The notes under the pieces: model-generated
Database searches by the model: none
What the model saw: only the letters and a program-made list of their open reading frames with translations
Told to the model about the DNA's origin: nothing
In this document: positions 50,332-60,324 of the stretch, one piece after another
Numbering within the stretch: position 1 is the first letter of the stretch
Layout: the number at the start of each line of letters is the position of its first letter
Assembly: GCF_013314975.1 (NCBI RefSeq)
Contig: NZ_JABTYH010000025.1
Span: 1-64,000, forward strand
Length of the DNA stretch: 64,000 nucleotides
Direction of reading: 5' to 3'
Source of the DNA: Pseudarthrobacter oxydans
GTDB taxonomy: Bacteria > Actinomycetota > Actinomycetes > Actinomycetales > Micrococcaceae
Program-made: the position numbers and the translations under genes

Positions 50332-51324
50332 TCAAAGGCTCCGGGGCAGCAGCCCGGCCAGCCGCGCCTCGGTCTCCGGCGCCAGCCCGGCCTTCCGCTG
50401 CCGGTTGAGTCCACGGACGCGTTCGTCGGCCAAGGCATCCGCCAGCGTCTCCTGCCACGGCCGCAACTGCAGTCCCCGGGCCAAAGCTGCGCTGTTGCTC
50501 CGGGCCATAAAGCCGCCGTGCCCGGGCGGGAGCCACAGCGGCAGTGAATCCGGGCCCGCCCAATAGTTCACGCCGTGCTCCGCCAGCCAGGTTTCCTCTG
50601 CCGGAAGGATCGTGCCGCGGTGGCCTGCAGCGTCCCGGGACGCTGCAATGTAGTTCCCGAAAGGCACCTGTTCGCCTACAGCGTTCAGCGGCCCGGTCAC
50701 GCCGTCCCCGGCGGCGCGCAGGATCCAGGCCGCGAGGTCGCGGACGTCGATGGCCTGGGTGGGGCTGGTGTCGATGGCGGGTACGAGGACCGGGCGGCTG
50801 TCCCTGGCAAACCGGGCAGGCCAGTAGCCGTAGCGGTCTGAGCTGTCCCAGGGGCCTCCGATCAGTCCGGCACGGCACAGGTGGGCTTTCCCGCCCGCGG
50901 CCTGCATGGTTGCCTCCTCGATGGCCGCCTTGGATTCGCCGTAGGTATCCGGCGTGGACGGAGTCCCGGCCGGAAGCGCAGGCAGGAGGGGAGCGTCCTC
51001 GTCCGCGCCGGGAACCGAAGCATCCGCGTAAACCGAGCAACTGGAGACGAACGTCCAGTGTGCAGCGCGGCCTGCGAGGGCCTCAAGCGCCTCAGTGGCA
51101 GGGACAGGGTCGCGGGCGACCTCGACCACGGCGTCCCACTCCCCGGTCGCACCGGCGTAGGCGTTCGCGCCCAGTGAACGGTCCGCCCTGAGCCAGGATG
51201 CACCCTGGGGCGGAACAGCCGCGGAGCCGCGGGCAAGGCAGGTGACGTCATGCCCGGCCGCCACAGCGCTGCGGACAATTCCTGCGGAGAGGAAGGCCGT
51301 TCCGCCGAGGACAAGGATGCGCAT
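50332..51324 (-). CDS. NAD-dependent epimerase/dehydratase family protein
   Basis: The 330-residue extended SDR begins M-R-I-L-V-L-G-G-T-A-F-L-S, a Rossmann motif of the G-G-T-x-F-(L/V)-(G/S) type. A tyrosine in Y-G-E-S-K lies near 126-130, giving the Y-x-x-x-K catalytic pair. It is convergent with the OsmC gene, 8 bases apart, and divergent from the MscS gene. The substrate is unknown; this subgroup includes reductases related to isoflavone reductase and nucleotide-sugar epimerases. Confidence 0.87.
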   Translation of the reverse strand: MRILVLGGTAFLSAGIVRSAVAAGHDVTCLARGSAAVPPQGASWLRADRSLGANAYAGATGEWDAVVEVARDPVPATEALEALAGRAAHWTFVSSCSVYADASVPGADEDAPLLPALPAGTPSTPDTYGESKAAIEEATMQAAGGKAHLCRAGLIGGPWDSSDRYGYWPARFARDSRPVLVPAIDTSPTQAIDVRDLAAWILRAAGDGVTGPLNAVGEQVPFGNYIAASRDAAGHRGTILPAEETWLAEHGVNYWAGPDSLPLWLPPGHGGFMARSNSAALARGLQLRPWQETLADALADERVRGLNRQRKAGLAPETEARLAGLLPRSL

Positions 51325-51441
51325 GTTGAGAGGCTACGGCGATAGTGTTGAAGGAGAACAGGGCGTCCGCGCCGGGCGAAACCGGCATCACGGCATACCC
51401 TTCCCGGCACAGCCAAACAACAGCAGGAGTACTACCCCCTC

Positions 51442-52128
51442 ATGGTCAGCACGTTGTCCATCCTTCCTTCCGCCGCCAGCGAGCCGGACGGCATCAGCGT
51501 CACCGGCATCGTGATCAGCCTCGGCGTCGGCGTTGCCATCTGGCTGGTGGCCACCTTCGTCATCTCCCGCATCACCAGGCGCGTGGCGGCAGGCAGCAAT
51601 TTCTTCAAGAAACCCACCTTCAGGTGGGCCGCCCCTGCCTTCAGGGCGCTGGACCATGAGCGGCGCGTACAGCGTGCCGAAACCATCGGTTCACTGCTGA
51701 ACAGCATCGTGGGAGTACTGGTGGTGGTCATCACCGGCATGTACGTCCTGCAGAACCTGGACATTAACATCGCACCCCTGCTGACCAGCGTCGGCATCCT
51801 GGGTGTGGCCATCGGCTTCGGCGCCCAGCAGCTGATCCGCGATTTCCTGGCAGGAATATTCATCACCATTGAGGACCAGTTCGGCATCGGCGACGTGATC
51901 GAAACCAGCGAGGTGGTGGGCGTGGTGGAATCCATGGGCCTGCGCATCACCCGCGTCCGGTCCGACGACGGCGCCATCTGGTACCTGCGCAACGGCGAGA
52001 TCCTGCGGGTCGGCAACCGGTCCCAGGGCACGTACGTCCCCCTGCACGAATCGCCGGACGGCACCACAGACCAGGGCTCGGACCACGGCACCGAGAACAC
52101 CAAGACCGAGCAGAAAGCCGGAGAATAG
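51442..52128 (+). CDS. Mechanosensitive ion channel of the MscS family
   Basis: The 228-residue protein has membrane segments near residues 15-38 and 75-98, and a pore-lining MscS helix A-I-G-F-G-A-Q-Q-L-I-R-D-F near 113-125. The soluble beta domain follows, with I-E-D-Q-F-G-I-G-D-V near 135. It opens under membrane tension to release solutes on osmotic downshock. It is short for the family and lacks the large C-terminal domain. The globin gene starts 2 bases after its stop. Confidence 0.88.
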   Translation: MVSTLSILPSAASEPDGISVTGIVISLGVGVAIWLVATFVISRITRRVAAGSNFFKKPTFRWAAPAFRALDHERRVQRAETIGSLLNSIVGVLVVVITGMYVLQNLDINIAPLLTSVGILGVAIGFGAQQLIRDFLAGIFITIEDQFGIGDVIETSEVVGVVESMGLRITRVRSDDGAIWYLRNGEILRVGNRSQGTYVPLHESPDGTTDQGSDHGTENTKTEQKAGE

Positions 52129-52130
52129 CG

Positions 52131-52580
52131 ATGACGATTCCCATCGAGCCGCAGCGGCCGCAGCTGATGCAGAACGATCCGTTCAGCAAGCCCGGCTACA
52201 CCGACAACTTCTATGATGCCGTGGGCGGGCACGACACCTTCGTGAAGCTGATCGACGTCTTCTACGACGGGGTGGCGACGGATCCCCTGCTGCGGCCGAT
52301 GTACCCCGAGGAAGACCTTGCACCGGCGAAGCGCCGCTTCCTGATGTTCCTTGAGCAGTACTGGGGCGGGCCCACCACCTACGGCGAGGAACGCGGCCAC
52401 CCCCGGCTCCGCATGCGGCACATGCCGTTCAAGGTGACTCCCGAGGCCAAGGACCGCTGGCTGTTCCACATGCGCAAGGCTGTGGACGCCCTGGAACTTC
52501 CGCCGCTGTACGAGGGCACCCTGTGGGACTACATGGAGCGGGCCGCGCTGTCCATGGTGAACAGCCCCTCGGCGCCCTGA
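52131..52580 (+). CDS. glbO: Group II truncated haemoglobin (GlbO type)
   Basis: The 149-residue globin has a short Pro/Gln-rich N-terminal extension, then F-Y-D-A-V-G-G near 27-33. Other globin residues seen are Tyr45 (B10 position), Tyr58 (CD1), the haem-binding His97 in R-M-R-H-M-P-F, and Trp110 at G8. The F-L-E-Q-Y-W-G-G-P segment is diagnostic of trHbII. It binds oxygen or other small ligands; proposed roles in mycobacteria include oxygen delivery and oxidant defence. It lies 2 bases after the MscS gene, so they are co-transcribed. Confidence 0.93.
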   Translation: MTIPIEPQRPQLMQNDPFSKPGYTDNFYDAVGGHDTFVKLIDVFYDGVATDPLLRPMYPEEDLAPAKRRFLMFLEQYWGGPTTYGEERGHPRLRMRHMPFKVTPEAKDRWLFHMRKAVDALELPPLYEGTLWDYMERAALSMVNSPSAP

Positions 52581-52602
52581 CTGGTGACGCCGGAACCGGC
52601 GG

Positions 52603-53262
52603 TTAGAGGAGTCCGCTTCCGGTCCGCGCCAGGACGTGGCCGCGGCTGCCCGTGAGGCGGAACCACCGGCCGGCCCGGTAGAGCTTCTGGTCGCCGTCGG
52701 CTAGGAATCCCAGGGCCAGTGCGGCGAAGGCAGCGCCGGCGGGCAGCCCCGACGCATCGAGTTCCCGGCCCCACACCGCGGCGCGGGCATTGTTGACGAT
52801 GAGAGCACCGGGCTTGTCCGGCACGATTCCGGCCACCTCGGCGATGCCTGCCTCGGCTGCCGCCCGCAGTTCCGCATCGGGCCGTGAGCCGACCAGTTCC
52901 CACCCGCTCCGCGGGGCGCCCACCCCCGTCCAGGACTCGGTGACGGTGGACGGCGGAACGGGGAGTTCGGCGTCGTCCTGGCCGGCGCGGGCCAAACGGT
53001 CCAGGACCGCGGACAAGGCCACGGTCACATCCGTCGCCGAGGGTTCCGCCAGGGCCATGGTGCGCAGCCCGAGGATCGTGGGGGTCGATTCGCCCAGGAG
53101 CCTCGGCCGGAGCACGCACACATACGCGGCAAGGACGGAACCTGCCGCCTGAAGCCGGATGGCGCCGTCGTCAATGGCTTTTGCCCGCGTGGCGAAGGTC
53201 TTCAGATCGGCAAGATCCTGGGAGTCGGCAAAACGGAAGGACGAGGTGAGGAGATCAGACAC
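52603..53262 (-). CDS. Hypothetical protein
   Basis: This 219-residue protein of Ala/Leu-rich composition has no membrane segment, signal peptide or recognisable motif. It faces the globin gene across a 22-base gap and diverges from the thioesterase gene. Helical, repeat-like Ala-rich stretches suggest a soluble fold. It is not identified; third-position GC and length support a real gene. Small inverted repeats in the gap may terminate both transcripts. Confidence 0.7.
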   Translation of the reverse strand: MSDLLTSSFRFADSQDLADLKTFATRAKAIDDGAIRLQAAGSVLAAYVCVLRPRLLGESTPTILGLRTMALAEPSATDVTVALSAVLDRLARAGQDDAELPVPPSTVTESWTGVGAPRSGWELVGSRPDAELRAAAEAGIAEVAGIVPDKPGALIVNNARAAVWGRELDASGLPAGAAFAALALGFLADGDQKLYRAGRWFRLTGSRGHVLARTGSGLL

Positions 53263-53325
53263 ACCAAGAACACTACCGGCTGGGGCTTTGTTGAGCAGTG
53301 CCGGGGCGCCGTCTAGAGTCGAACC

Positions 53326-54306
53326 ATGACTGAAGCCGACGCCGGACTGCTGGCGCTCCCCAGCGAAGATCCCACCTCATCGCTCATCTCCCTCCTTGAC
53401 CTTGGTGAGCTGGAGGGGGCGCGGACGGACGAGGACATTTTCCTGGGACCTTCCCAGCAGCAGCCCCACCACCGGGTGTTCGGCGGCCAAGTGCTGGCCC
53501 AGTCGCTCATCGCATCCATCAGGACTGTGGCCCCTGACCGCTTTGTGCACTCCATGCACGGCTATTTCCTTCGGCCGGGCGACGCCAACAAGCCCATCAC
53601 GTTCGGCGTCCAGCGACTCCGCGACGGCCGGTCCTTTTCGGCACGCCGGGTCCACGCCTACCAGGAAGGCACGCCGATCCTGTCGATGATCGCTTCCTTC
53701 CAGGGGGAGGATGAGGGGATTGAGCACCAGTCCACGATGCCCGGCGGCATTCCGGACCCGGAGTCTCTGCCCAGTACCGCTGACCTGCTGGGAAAATTCG
53801 ACCACCCCGTGGCGCGGCACTGGGCCTATGAGCGTCCTTTCGACATCAGGCATGTGGATCCTCCGCTGTACGTCTCCGCGAAGGGCAAGCGGGAAGCCCG
53901 CAATGCGGTGTGGATGAAGACTTTCGGGCCGATGCCGGACAATCCCAACCTGCACCGGGCGGCCCTGGCATACGCCAGCGACTACACGCTCCTTGAGTCC
54001 ATCCTGCGGCGCCACGGTTTGAGCTGGATTACCCCCGGAATGAATGTGGCCAGCCTCGACCACGCGATGTGGTGGCACCGCCCCGCCCGCGTGGACGAGT
54101 GGCTCCTCTATGTGCAGGAATCGCCCAGCGCGCAGGGCGCCCGCGGCCTGGCGACGGGCAAGATCTTCAACCAGGCCGGCCAGCACGTGGCGTCCGTGGC
54201 GCAGGAAGGCATGGTCCGGGTCCCCACGGACCTGAAAAATAAGGTGGTGGGCGCCTTCCAGTCCAAGGTGATGGAGCACCAGATCCGCAAAGCCGGGCGG
54301 GACTGA
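53326..54306 (+). CDS. tesB: Acyl-CoA thioesterase II (TesB family)
   Basis: The 326-residue double-hotdog thioesterase hydrolyses acyl-CoA to fatty acid and CoA. The first hotdog contains the H-R-V-F-G-G-Q-V-L-A-Q near residue 47-57, and S-M-H-G-Y-F-L-R-P-G-D lies near 75-85. The second hotdog has L-D-H-A-M-W-W-H-R-P near 243-252, the typical TesB signature. It faces ettA, separated by a bidirectional terminator. Its physiological substrate chain length is unknown. Confidence 0.93.
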   Translation: MTEADAGLLALPSEDPTSSLISLLDLGELEGARTDEDIFLGPSQQQPHHRVFGGQVLAQSLIASIRTVAPDRFVHSMHGYFLRPGDANKPITFGVQRLRDGRSFSARRVHAYQEGTPILSMIASFQGEDEGIEHQSTMPGGIPDPESLPSTADLLGKFDHPVARHWAYERPFDIRHVDPPLYVSAKGKREARNAVWMKTFGPMPDNPNLHRAALAYASDYTLLESILRRHGLSWITPGMNVASLDHAMWWHRPARVDEWLLYVQESPSAQGARGLATGKIFNQAGQHVASVAQEGMVRVPTDLKNKVVGAFQSKVMEHQIRKAGRD

Positions 54307-54336
54307 CCGTAAATTCCGCGCCCGGCGCAGAACACG

Positions 54337-54371
54337 GAACAGGCCGGCACCCACTGGGTGCCGGCCTGTTC
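54337..54371. terminator. Bidirectional terminator between tesB and ettA
   Basis: A hairpin with about a 17-bp stem (GAACAGGCCGGCACCCA / TGGGTGCCGGCCTGTTC) lies in the gap between these convergent genes. Confidence 0.85.
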
Positions 54372-54414
54372 TGCGCTGTTGGTGGAGCGTTGCCCCTCGT
54401 TATCCCGCCGCGGG

Positions 54415-56097
<1,683 letters not shown>

Positions 56098-56149
56098 GGT
56101 TCCAAATCTAGTGGGTTGGCAGGCATATCTCACATTCCGGGCGACAGGC

Positions 56150-56806
56150 TCAGGTGCCTACAAAGCACTTGCCGCTGGCCAGGACTGGCAGGACGGTCAC
56201 TGCTACCGCACCGTCGCGGACCTGGCCGATCACGCAGTCACGCCCTTGGAGCACTGCGGCCTCAATGGCATCTGCTTCCAGGCCTGTGGGTGTCCGGCTC
56301 TGCGACACTTCAAGCACTCCGGGTGCAATGCCCGCCCCCGTGAGCGCGTCGCTTACCTGGGCAGTGGCGGGTTTGGGCGTTCCTGCCGCCAGCCTGCCCA
56401 GCGCGTCAGTGACCGTCTGGCGGACAGTTTCCGTGGCGGCGGCTTCGGGGGCGCCGTTTGAGGCAGCCCCGGAGGTATCCGCCAGGGGTCCGGCGTCCTG
56501 CGTCCCGGGAGTGCCGGCGCCTGTCTGATCTGCGGCCGCCGGGCCGGCAGCCTGTGACGGTGCAAGTCCCGGCTCTGCAATTCCTTTCTTCAGAACGCCA
56601 GGCGCTGCTGAACCGGATTCGTTGACAGACGGTGTCCCGCCCACGCAGCCTGCCAAGGATCCCGCCAGGGCGGCGGCCGATAGCGCAGCCAGCAGGCGGC
56701 GGGTGGGGCGCTGGTGTGACAACCGGGCAGATTTCGCCGAGGCGGTGCGGGCAACCTGCGGGTCCCCCGCCGAGACAATCTTCCGGTGGTCGAGGGTAAG
56801 CCGCAT
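56150..56806 (-). CDS. Lipoprotein, function unknown
   Basis: This 218-residue protein has an N-terminus with basic residues and a hydrophobic core ending in the lipobox L-A-G-C, with Cys near residue 54, so it is probably a membrane-anchored extracellular lipoprotein. An Ala/Gly/Pro/Thr-rich linker follows, then a compact C-terminal domain with two Cys (C-V-I-G-Q near the end and K-C-F-V-G-T as the terminus). ATG 56806 (M-R-L-T-L-D) is the likely start. A family is not named with confidence. Confidence 0.72.
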   Translation of the reverse strand: MRLTLDHRKIVSAGDPQVARTASAKSARLSHQRPTRRLLAALSAAALAGSLAGCVGGTPSVNESGSAAPGVLKKGIAEPGLAPSQAAGPAAADQTGAGTPGTQDAGPLADTSGAASNGAPEAAATETVRQTVTDALGRLAAGTPKPATAQVSDALTGAGIAPGVLEVSQSRTPTGLEADAIEAAVLQGRDCVIGQVRDGAVAVTVLPVLASGKCFVGT

Positions 56807-56940
56807 GCAGTCATTCTGCCACGAGGTGGTGAACCTCCTTCGCAACCTGGACGGGAACAACCTCGACGGGCAGGACACGGCCGGGGGGTGCCGTGGTCCT
56901 GCCCGCAAAGGCAGCCATGGAAGCAACAGCAACAGCCCTC

Positions 56941-57504
56941 CTACACTCCGGATTCGGCGAGCTCCCCCGTTTCCAGGTTCAAACCAACGATGTCGCCGTT
57001 GGTGTCCTCGATGAAGGCAGCCGCCGGATCCCCGCCGCCGTCCAGGTCTTCGTCACCATCTTCAGGTTCATCGAACGTTCCGTCTGCTGCCCGGTGTTCG
57101 CCCTCGGAGGGGGGAGGATCCTGCTCCACGAGTGAGAGGATCGGTTTGGCGGAGGAGCGGATGAAGTTGGCCGTGCCCCACGTGAGGTCGTGACCCACGG
57201 CGTCGGCATCAATGGTGTGCGAGTAGTAAACTCGGCCGTCCCTCTCCCAGCTGCGGATTTTCAACGTACCGAACACAATGACGGGCTGTCCCTTCCTGAT
57301 GCTGCAGCCGATGTTTCCCGCGAGGTGGCGGTAGCCCTGGACCAGGAACCAGTTCGTGTGGCCATCCGTCCATGTGCCTGATTCCCTGTCGTAGCGGCGG
57401 GAGGTGGATCCGATACGGAAAGAAGCCGTGGCCACTCCCCCTGGTGTTGTGGAGCTCTTGACCTCGGTGGCAACAAAGCCCCGGACCGTTATGGTGTCGC
57501 TCAT
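56941..57504 (-). CDS. ssb: Single-stranded DNA-binding protein
   Basis: This SSB has an OB-fold over about residues 1-110 (M-S-D-T-I-T-V-R-G-F-V start, N-W-F-L-V-Q-G-Y near 52), followed by an acidic Asp/Glu-Gly linker. It lacks the D-D-D-I-P-F-type C-terminal tip that normally recruits partners, ending instead in E-S-G-V. It may therefore be a paralogue rather than the main replication SSB. It is located between the lipoprotein gene and tRNA-Arg. Confidence 0.85.
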   Translation of the reverse strand: MSDTITVRGFVATEVKSSTTPGGVATASFRIGSTSRRYDRESGTWTDGHTNWFLVQGYRHLAGNIGCSIRKGQPVIVFGTLKIRSWERDGRVYYSHTIDADAVGHDLTWGTANFIRSSAKPILSLVEQDPPPSEGEHRAADGTFDEPEDGDEDLDGGGDPAAAFIEDTNGDIVGLNLETGELAESGV

Positions 57505-57719
57505 CTTTACGTCCTGTCTTTATGAGTGATGCCCTAGAAGGCAGGACCAGCATCGCCCGCGCCGCCGGCCGTGATCGATGGAGTGGCCTGCCTATGTGGA
57601 CAACCCGGCTCTGTACCTGCCTGTGGAGGAAAAGTGGGTGGGCGGGCCGCTGGTGACTTGCCGGCGCTCCGGGCAATGTAAACTTTTTGAGGCGCCGGAG
57701 ATCAGCTCCGGAAGGCCAT

Positions 57720-57792
57720 GCCTCAGTAGCTCAGGGGATAGAGCAGCGGCCTTCTAATCCGCCGGTCGGGGGTTCGATTCCCTCCTGGGGCA
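57720..57792 (+). tRNA. tRNA-Arg(TCT), prophage integration target
   Basis: A 73-base cloverleaf with acceptor GCCTCAG / CTGGGGC (one T-G pair) and anticodon loop CTTCTAA, giving TCT. The lowest anticodon-stem pair is a C-T mismatch (position 31-39). CCA is not encoded. A phage integrase operon begins just downstream, so the 3' part of this gene is the probable attachment site. Confidence 0.92.
57753..57792. other. Probable attL: 3' half of tRNA-Arg
   Basis: The junction of host and prophage is inferred from the tRNA-Arg at 57720 followed directly by a terminator and the leftward integrase operon. The exact core cannot be set without the right end, which lies outside the window. Confidence 0.5.
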
Positions 57793-57800
57793 CACAGAAA

Positions 57801-57846
57801 AGCGGTCCTGACCAGCACAAACGCTGATCAGGACCGCTTCTGTTTT
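57801..57846 (+). terminator. Terminator of tRNA-Arg
   Basis: An 11-bp hairpin AGCGGTCCTGA / TCAGGACCGCT with a large loop is followed by TCTGTTTTT. It serves the tRNA-Arg transcript and may also stop leftward read-out of the integrase operon from the other side. Confidence 0.85.
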
Positions 57847-57885
57847 TGGTTGGCATTCAGCCAATCCACCGCTTACCCACCGCTT

Positions 57886-58512
57886 TCACTTCCCCAAGGT
57901 GGAAAGCCCGTAAAGCCGGAGGATGGCGAGGGCTCTCTTTGAATCTCCTGTTTCCACCACTCGGCGCACCCACTGGATACGGGGACGGTACGCAAAGATC
58001 TGGAACCGCGAAGTCATGAGCGCGTCATAGAGGAGGTTGAAGTACGGGGCCACCTGCCGGCGCATGTTTTCCATCCCGACCTCTGCCAGCACCAAGCCCT
58101 GTAGGAGTCCGGCGGCATGTTCCACCAGGCGCAAGACGGGGGTGGGCAGATGATGGCCGCCTACGGCATAAGCCGACGCCATGTCGTCTGAAAGGTCTGC
58201 GATTTTTTGCAGGCACGCAGCATTGTGCAGGTCTACATATTCCTGCATCGCGGCCCGCGCATCTTCCGGGACGCTCAGGAGCACGTCCGGCGCCATTCCT
58301 TTGCGCGTTTCAATCATGATGGCCCGCACGACCTTGACGATCTCCATGCGGTCTTTGGCCTGCTGAGAGAACTTCTCGTTCCTCACCTGCAGCCTGGGTT
58401 TTAGAAAGAAGTCAACGAGCAGAGCAACCAAGGCGCCAGCCCCGGCGGTGCCCAACACTGTCCATATGTTCCAAGCAGGAGCGGCGGCGGCCGCAGCTTC
58501 GGCAGGGATCAC
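57886..58512 (-). CDS. Single-span membrane protein in the lysogeny arm
   Basis: This 208-residue protein has one membrane segment near residues 14-36 and then a helical cytoplasmic domain (K-D-R-M-E-I-V-K-V-V-R-A-I-M onwards) with no recognised motif. GTG 58512 overlaps the integrase stop by 4 bases, so it is translationally coupled to int. It lies between attL and int, where phages often carry accessory (moron) genes such as superinfection exclusion or host-protection proteins. No homologue is recognised and the role is open. Confidence 0.65.
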   Translation of the reverse strand: MIPAEAAAAAAPAWNIWTVLGTAGAGALVALLVDFFLKPRLQVRNEKFSQQAKDRMEIVKVVRAIMIETRKGMAPDVLLSVPEDARAAMQEYVDLHNAACLQKIADLSDDMASAYAVGGHHLPTPVLRLVEHAAGLLQGLVLAEVGMENMRRQVAPYFNLLYDALMTSRFQIFAYRPRIQWVRRVVETGDSKRALAILRLYGLSTLGK

Positions 58513-59705
58513 GCTCCCCCCGCAACTTCCCCGAAGGCCTGCAGAAGCTCGGTCATATCAGGCGCCTCGTGCGTCTTTTGGACGTAGTGCCGGCTGGTGA
58601 TCTGCTCGCTGGAGTGACCCAGCTGGGCGGAGGCTGAGGCCATGCCCTCGGCTTTGGCCAGGAGCGTGCCCACAGACTTCCGGAACGTGTGGGGAGTGAC
58701 CCACTGGAAGCCGATCTCGTACCGAGCGGACCGCCACTGCTTCCGGAAGTTGCCCGGATCCCGCAACGTGCCGGTGGACGACGGGAAAACGACGTCCCAC
58801 GGATTCGCGACGAGCTGCTGTACTTGGCGCCGGAGGAGCATCTCCACTGCGAACGGCGGCAGGTAGTAGCGCTGGCGTGAGTTGGTGGACTTGGGATGCT
58901 CCTGAATCGTCATTCCCTCCCCCTTCACGTAGATGACCGTGCCAGTGACGGTGAGCGTCGGTCTGGCGGCCTTCAGGTCGATGTCCTTCCAGCGGACAGC
59001 CAGTGCTTCGCCTATCCGGGCACCGGTGGCGAGCATGACGTCCACAACGTCCAAGAGGTCGTCAGGACGCTTGCGGCCGCGGGGTTGCGACGACTCCTGC
59101 CACTGCCGGAGGCCGGCACGCAGGGCGGCCGCTTCCTCCACGGTCAGGGCGCGGACTTCCTTACGGCTCACGGGCACCTTGGCAACGTCGCGGAGGGGGT
59201 TCGCGGAGACCGCGCCGTGCCGGGCTGCGAGGCCCAGCATGGCCGACAGTACCGTCTTTGCCAGCTTCGCCGTGGCGCTCCCGTGCTTCGCCGTCGTGGC
59301 CTTCAGGAACCGATCCAGGCGGGAAACAGTGGCCTCGCGGATGGTCAGGCCGCCAACGCCAGGGATTACGTACGAGTCCATAACCTCCCGGTAGCGCCGC
59401 TGCGTGTTGATGGCCCGGTCCTGATCCATAAACTCAAGCCACCAGATCTCCCCCAGCTTATTCAGGCGCGTATCAGGGGTGATGTCATCCCCGGCCGGCA
59501 TCGCCCGATCCCGCAGGGCTGCTATGAGGGCCTGCTCCGCCTTGGATCCACGGTCATTCTTGGAGATTGAAACGGCGCGGGCCTCCACCTTCCGGGTGAC
59601 GCCGTCGAAGTCACGGAACCGGGCCATGGCCCGCCACACGCCTGGCGTGACCTCGTCGCGGCTGATCTTCCCCCAAGTGCCGATCTGCAGCGGCGGCCTA
59701 GGCAT
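58509..59705 (-). CDS. int: Tyrosine recombinase (phage integrase)
   Basis: This site-specific recombinase of about 398 residues has the full C-terminal catalytic set: Arg in G-A-R-I-G-E near 231, H-T-F-R near 337, L-G-H-S near 362 and the nucleophile Tyr in R-H-Y-V near 372. The N-terminal half carries the SAM-like core-binding domain. ATG 59705 is preferred, as AGGGGG lies 9 bases upstream; ATG 59714 is the next in-frame choice. Its start overlaps the repressor stop by 8 bases. It would act on the tRNA-Arg site to its left. Confidence 0.93.
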   Translation of the reverse strand: MPRPPLQIGTWGKISRDEVTPGVWRAMARFRDFDGVTRKVEARAVSISKNDRGSKAEQALIAALRDRAMPAGDDITPDTRLNKLGEIWWLEFMDQDRAINTQRRYREVMDSYVIPGVGGLTIREATVSRLDRFLKATTAKHGSATAKLAKTVLSAMLGLAARHGAVSANPLRDVAKVPVSRKEVRALTVEEAAALRAGLRQWQESSQPRGRKRPDDLLDVVDVMLATGARIGEALAVRWKDIDLKAARPTLTVTGTVIYVKGEGMTIQEHPKSTNSRQRYYLPPFAVEMLLRRQVQQLVANPWDVVFPSSTGTLRDPGNFRKQWRSARYEIGFQWVTPHTFRKSVGTLLAKAEGMASASAQLGHSSEQITSRHYVQKTHEAPDMTELLQAFGEVAGGA

Positions 59706-60183
59706 CTTTGCCATCCCCCTGCCCGCCGACGTCGTCGAGCTCAAGCAGGAAAGCTGCGTGCTTGGTGGTGTCCTCGATCTTCTGCAGATCTTCCTTGAGT
59801 GCGGCCGTCAGTGCCGGCATGCCTTGAAGCGTCATCCGAAGCTTTGAGTAGACGCGCCGTAGCTGCTCGTCGTCCACGCCGCTGGTATCGAGCCGGCTGC
59901 CGAAGTCGGGCGCAAAGGCGTAGGCGTCGCTGATGCGTATAGCCTCGCCCTCCGAGGAGGTGAAGAGGTATTGAACCTGACACCCCAGAACGCTTGCCAA
60001 CGCCATGACCTCCGCGGCCACGAATGACCGTTTGCCGCCTTCTGCCTGGGACACGGTCGACCTGGACCAGGAGGAGCCGAGGAGCATCCCCACTTCCTCG
60101 CCTAGTTCCGCCTGCGAGATACCGTTCCGCTCCCGCAACTTGCGGACGTTCTCCCCGATGAGTACTTCAATGCGTTTCGCCAT
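59698..60183 (-). CDS. XRE-family repressor (CI-like)
   Basis: The 161-residue protein has an N-terminal helix-turn-helix (about residues 8-65; R-K-L-R-E-R-N-G-I-S-Q-A-E-L-G and S-R-S-T-V-S-Q-A-E), typical of XRE/Cro repressors. A long helical C-terminal part ends it, without the Ser-Lys self-cleavage dyad seen in LexA-like CI proteins. It starts the leftward lysogeny operon, divergent from the rightward early operon with the operator region between. It is the likely prophage master repressor. Confidence 0.85.
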   Translation of the reverse strand: MAKRIEVLIGENVRKLRERNGISQAELGEEVGMLLGSSWSRSTVSQAEGGKRSFVAAEVMALASVLGCQVQYLFTSSEGEAIRISDAYAFAPDFGSRLDTSGVDDEQLRRVYSKLRMTLQGMPALTAALKEDLQKIEDTTKHAAFLLELDDVGGQGDGKDA

Positions 60184-60193
60184 GTCACCCTCT

Positions 60194-60285
60194 GATGTTT
60201 AGAAGTTCCTTACCCAAGTATTGATCACGATCAGAAGCTTGACAAGTGCTCAACGACGGGCAATAGTTAGATAACGGTAAACATC
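60194..60285. promoter_or_regulatory. Divergent operator/promoter region of the prophage
   Basis: The gap between repressor and the first rightward gene holds GATGTTTA (60194-60201) and its inverse TAAACATC (60278-60285), the dyad TGATC-AC-GATCA (60222-60233), and a rightward promoter TTGACA (60239-60244) with AATAGT 17 bases on. The paired elements fit operator sites for the divergent repressor and its rightward counterpart. Confidence 0.55.
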
Positions 60286-60324
60286 AAGCTAAGGTTTACG
60301 AAAAGCAAAACAGGAAGGGATGTC

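Noticed and set aside
57842-57880. Small inverted repeat TTGGTTGGC / GCCAATCCA after tRNA-Arg
   Set aside because: Could be part of an attachment or recombinase arm site but too weak to claim without the right end of the element.
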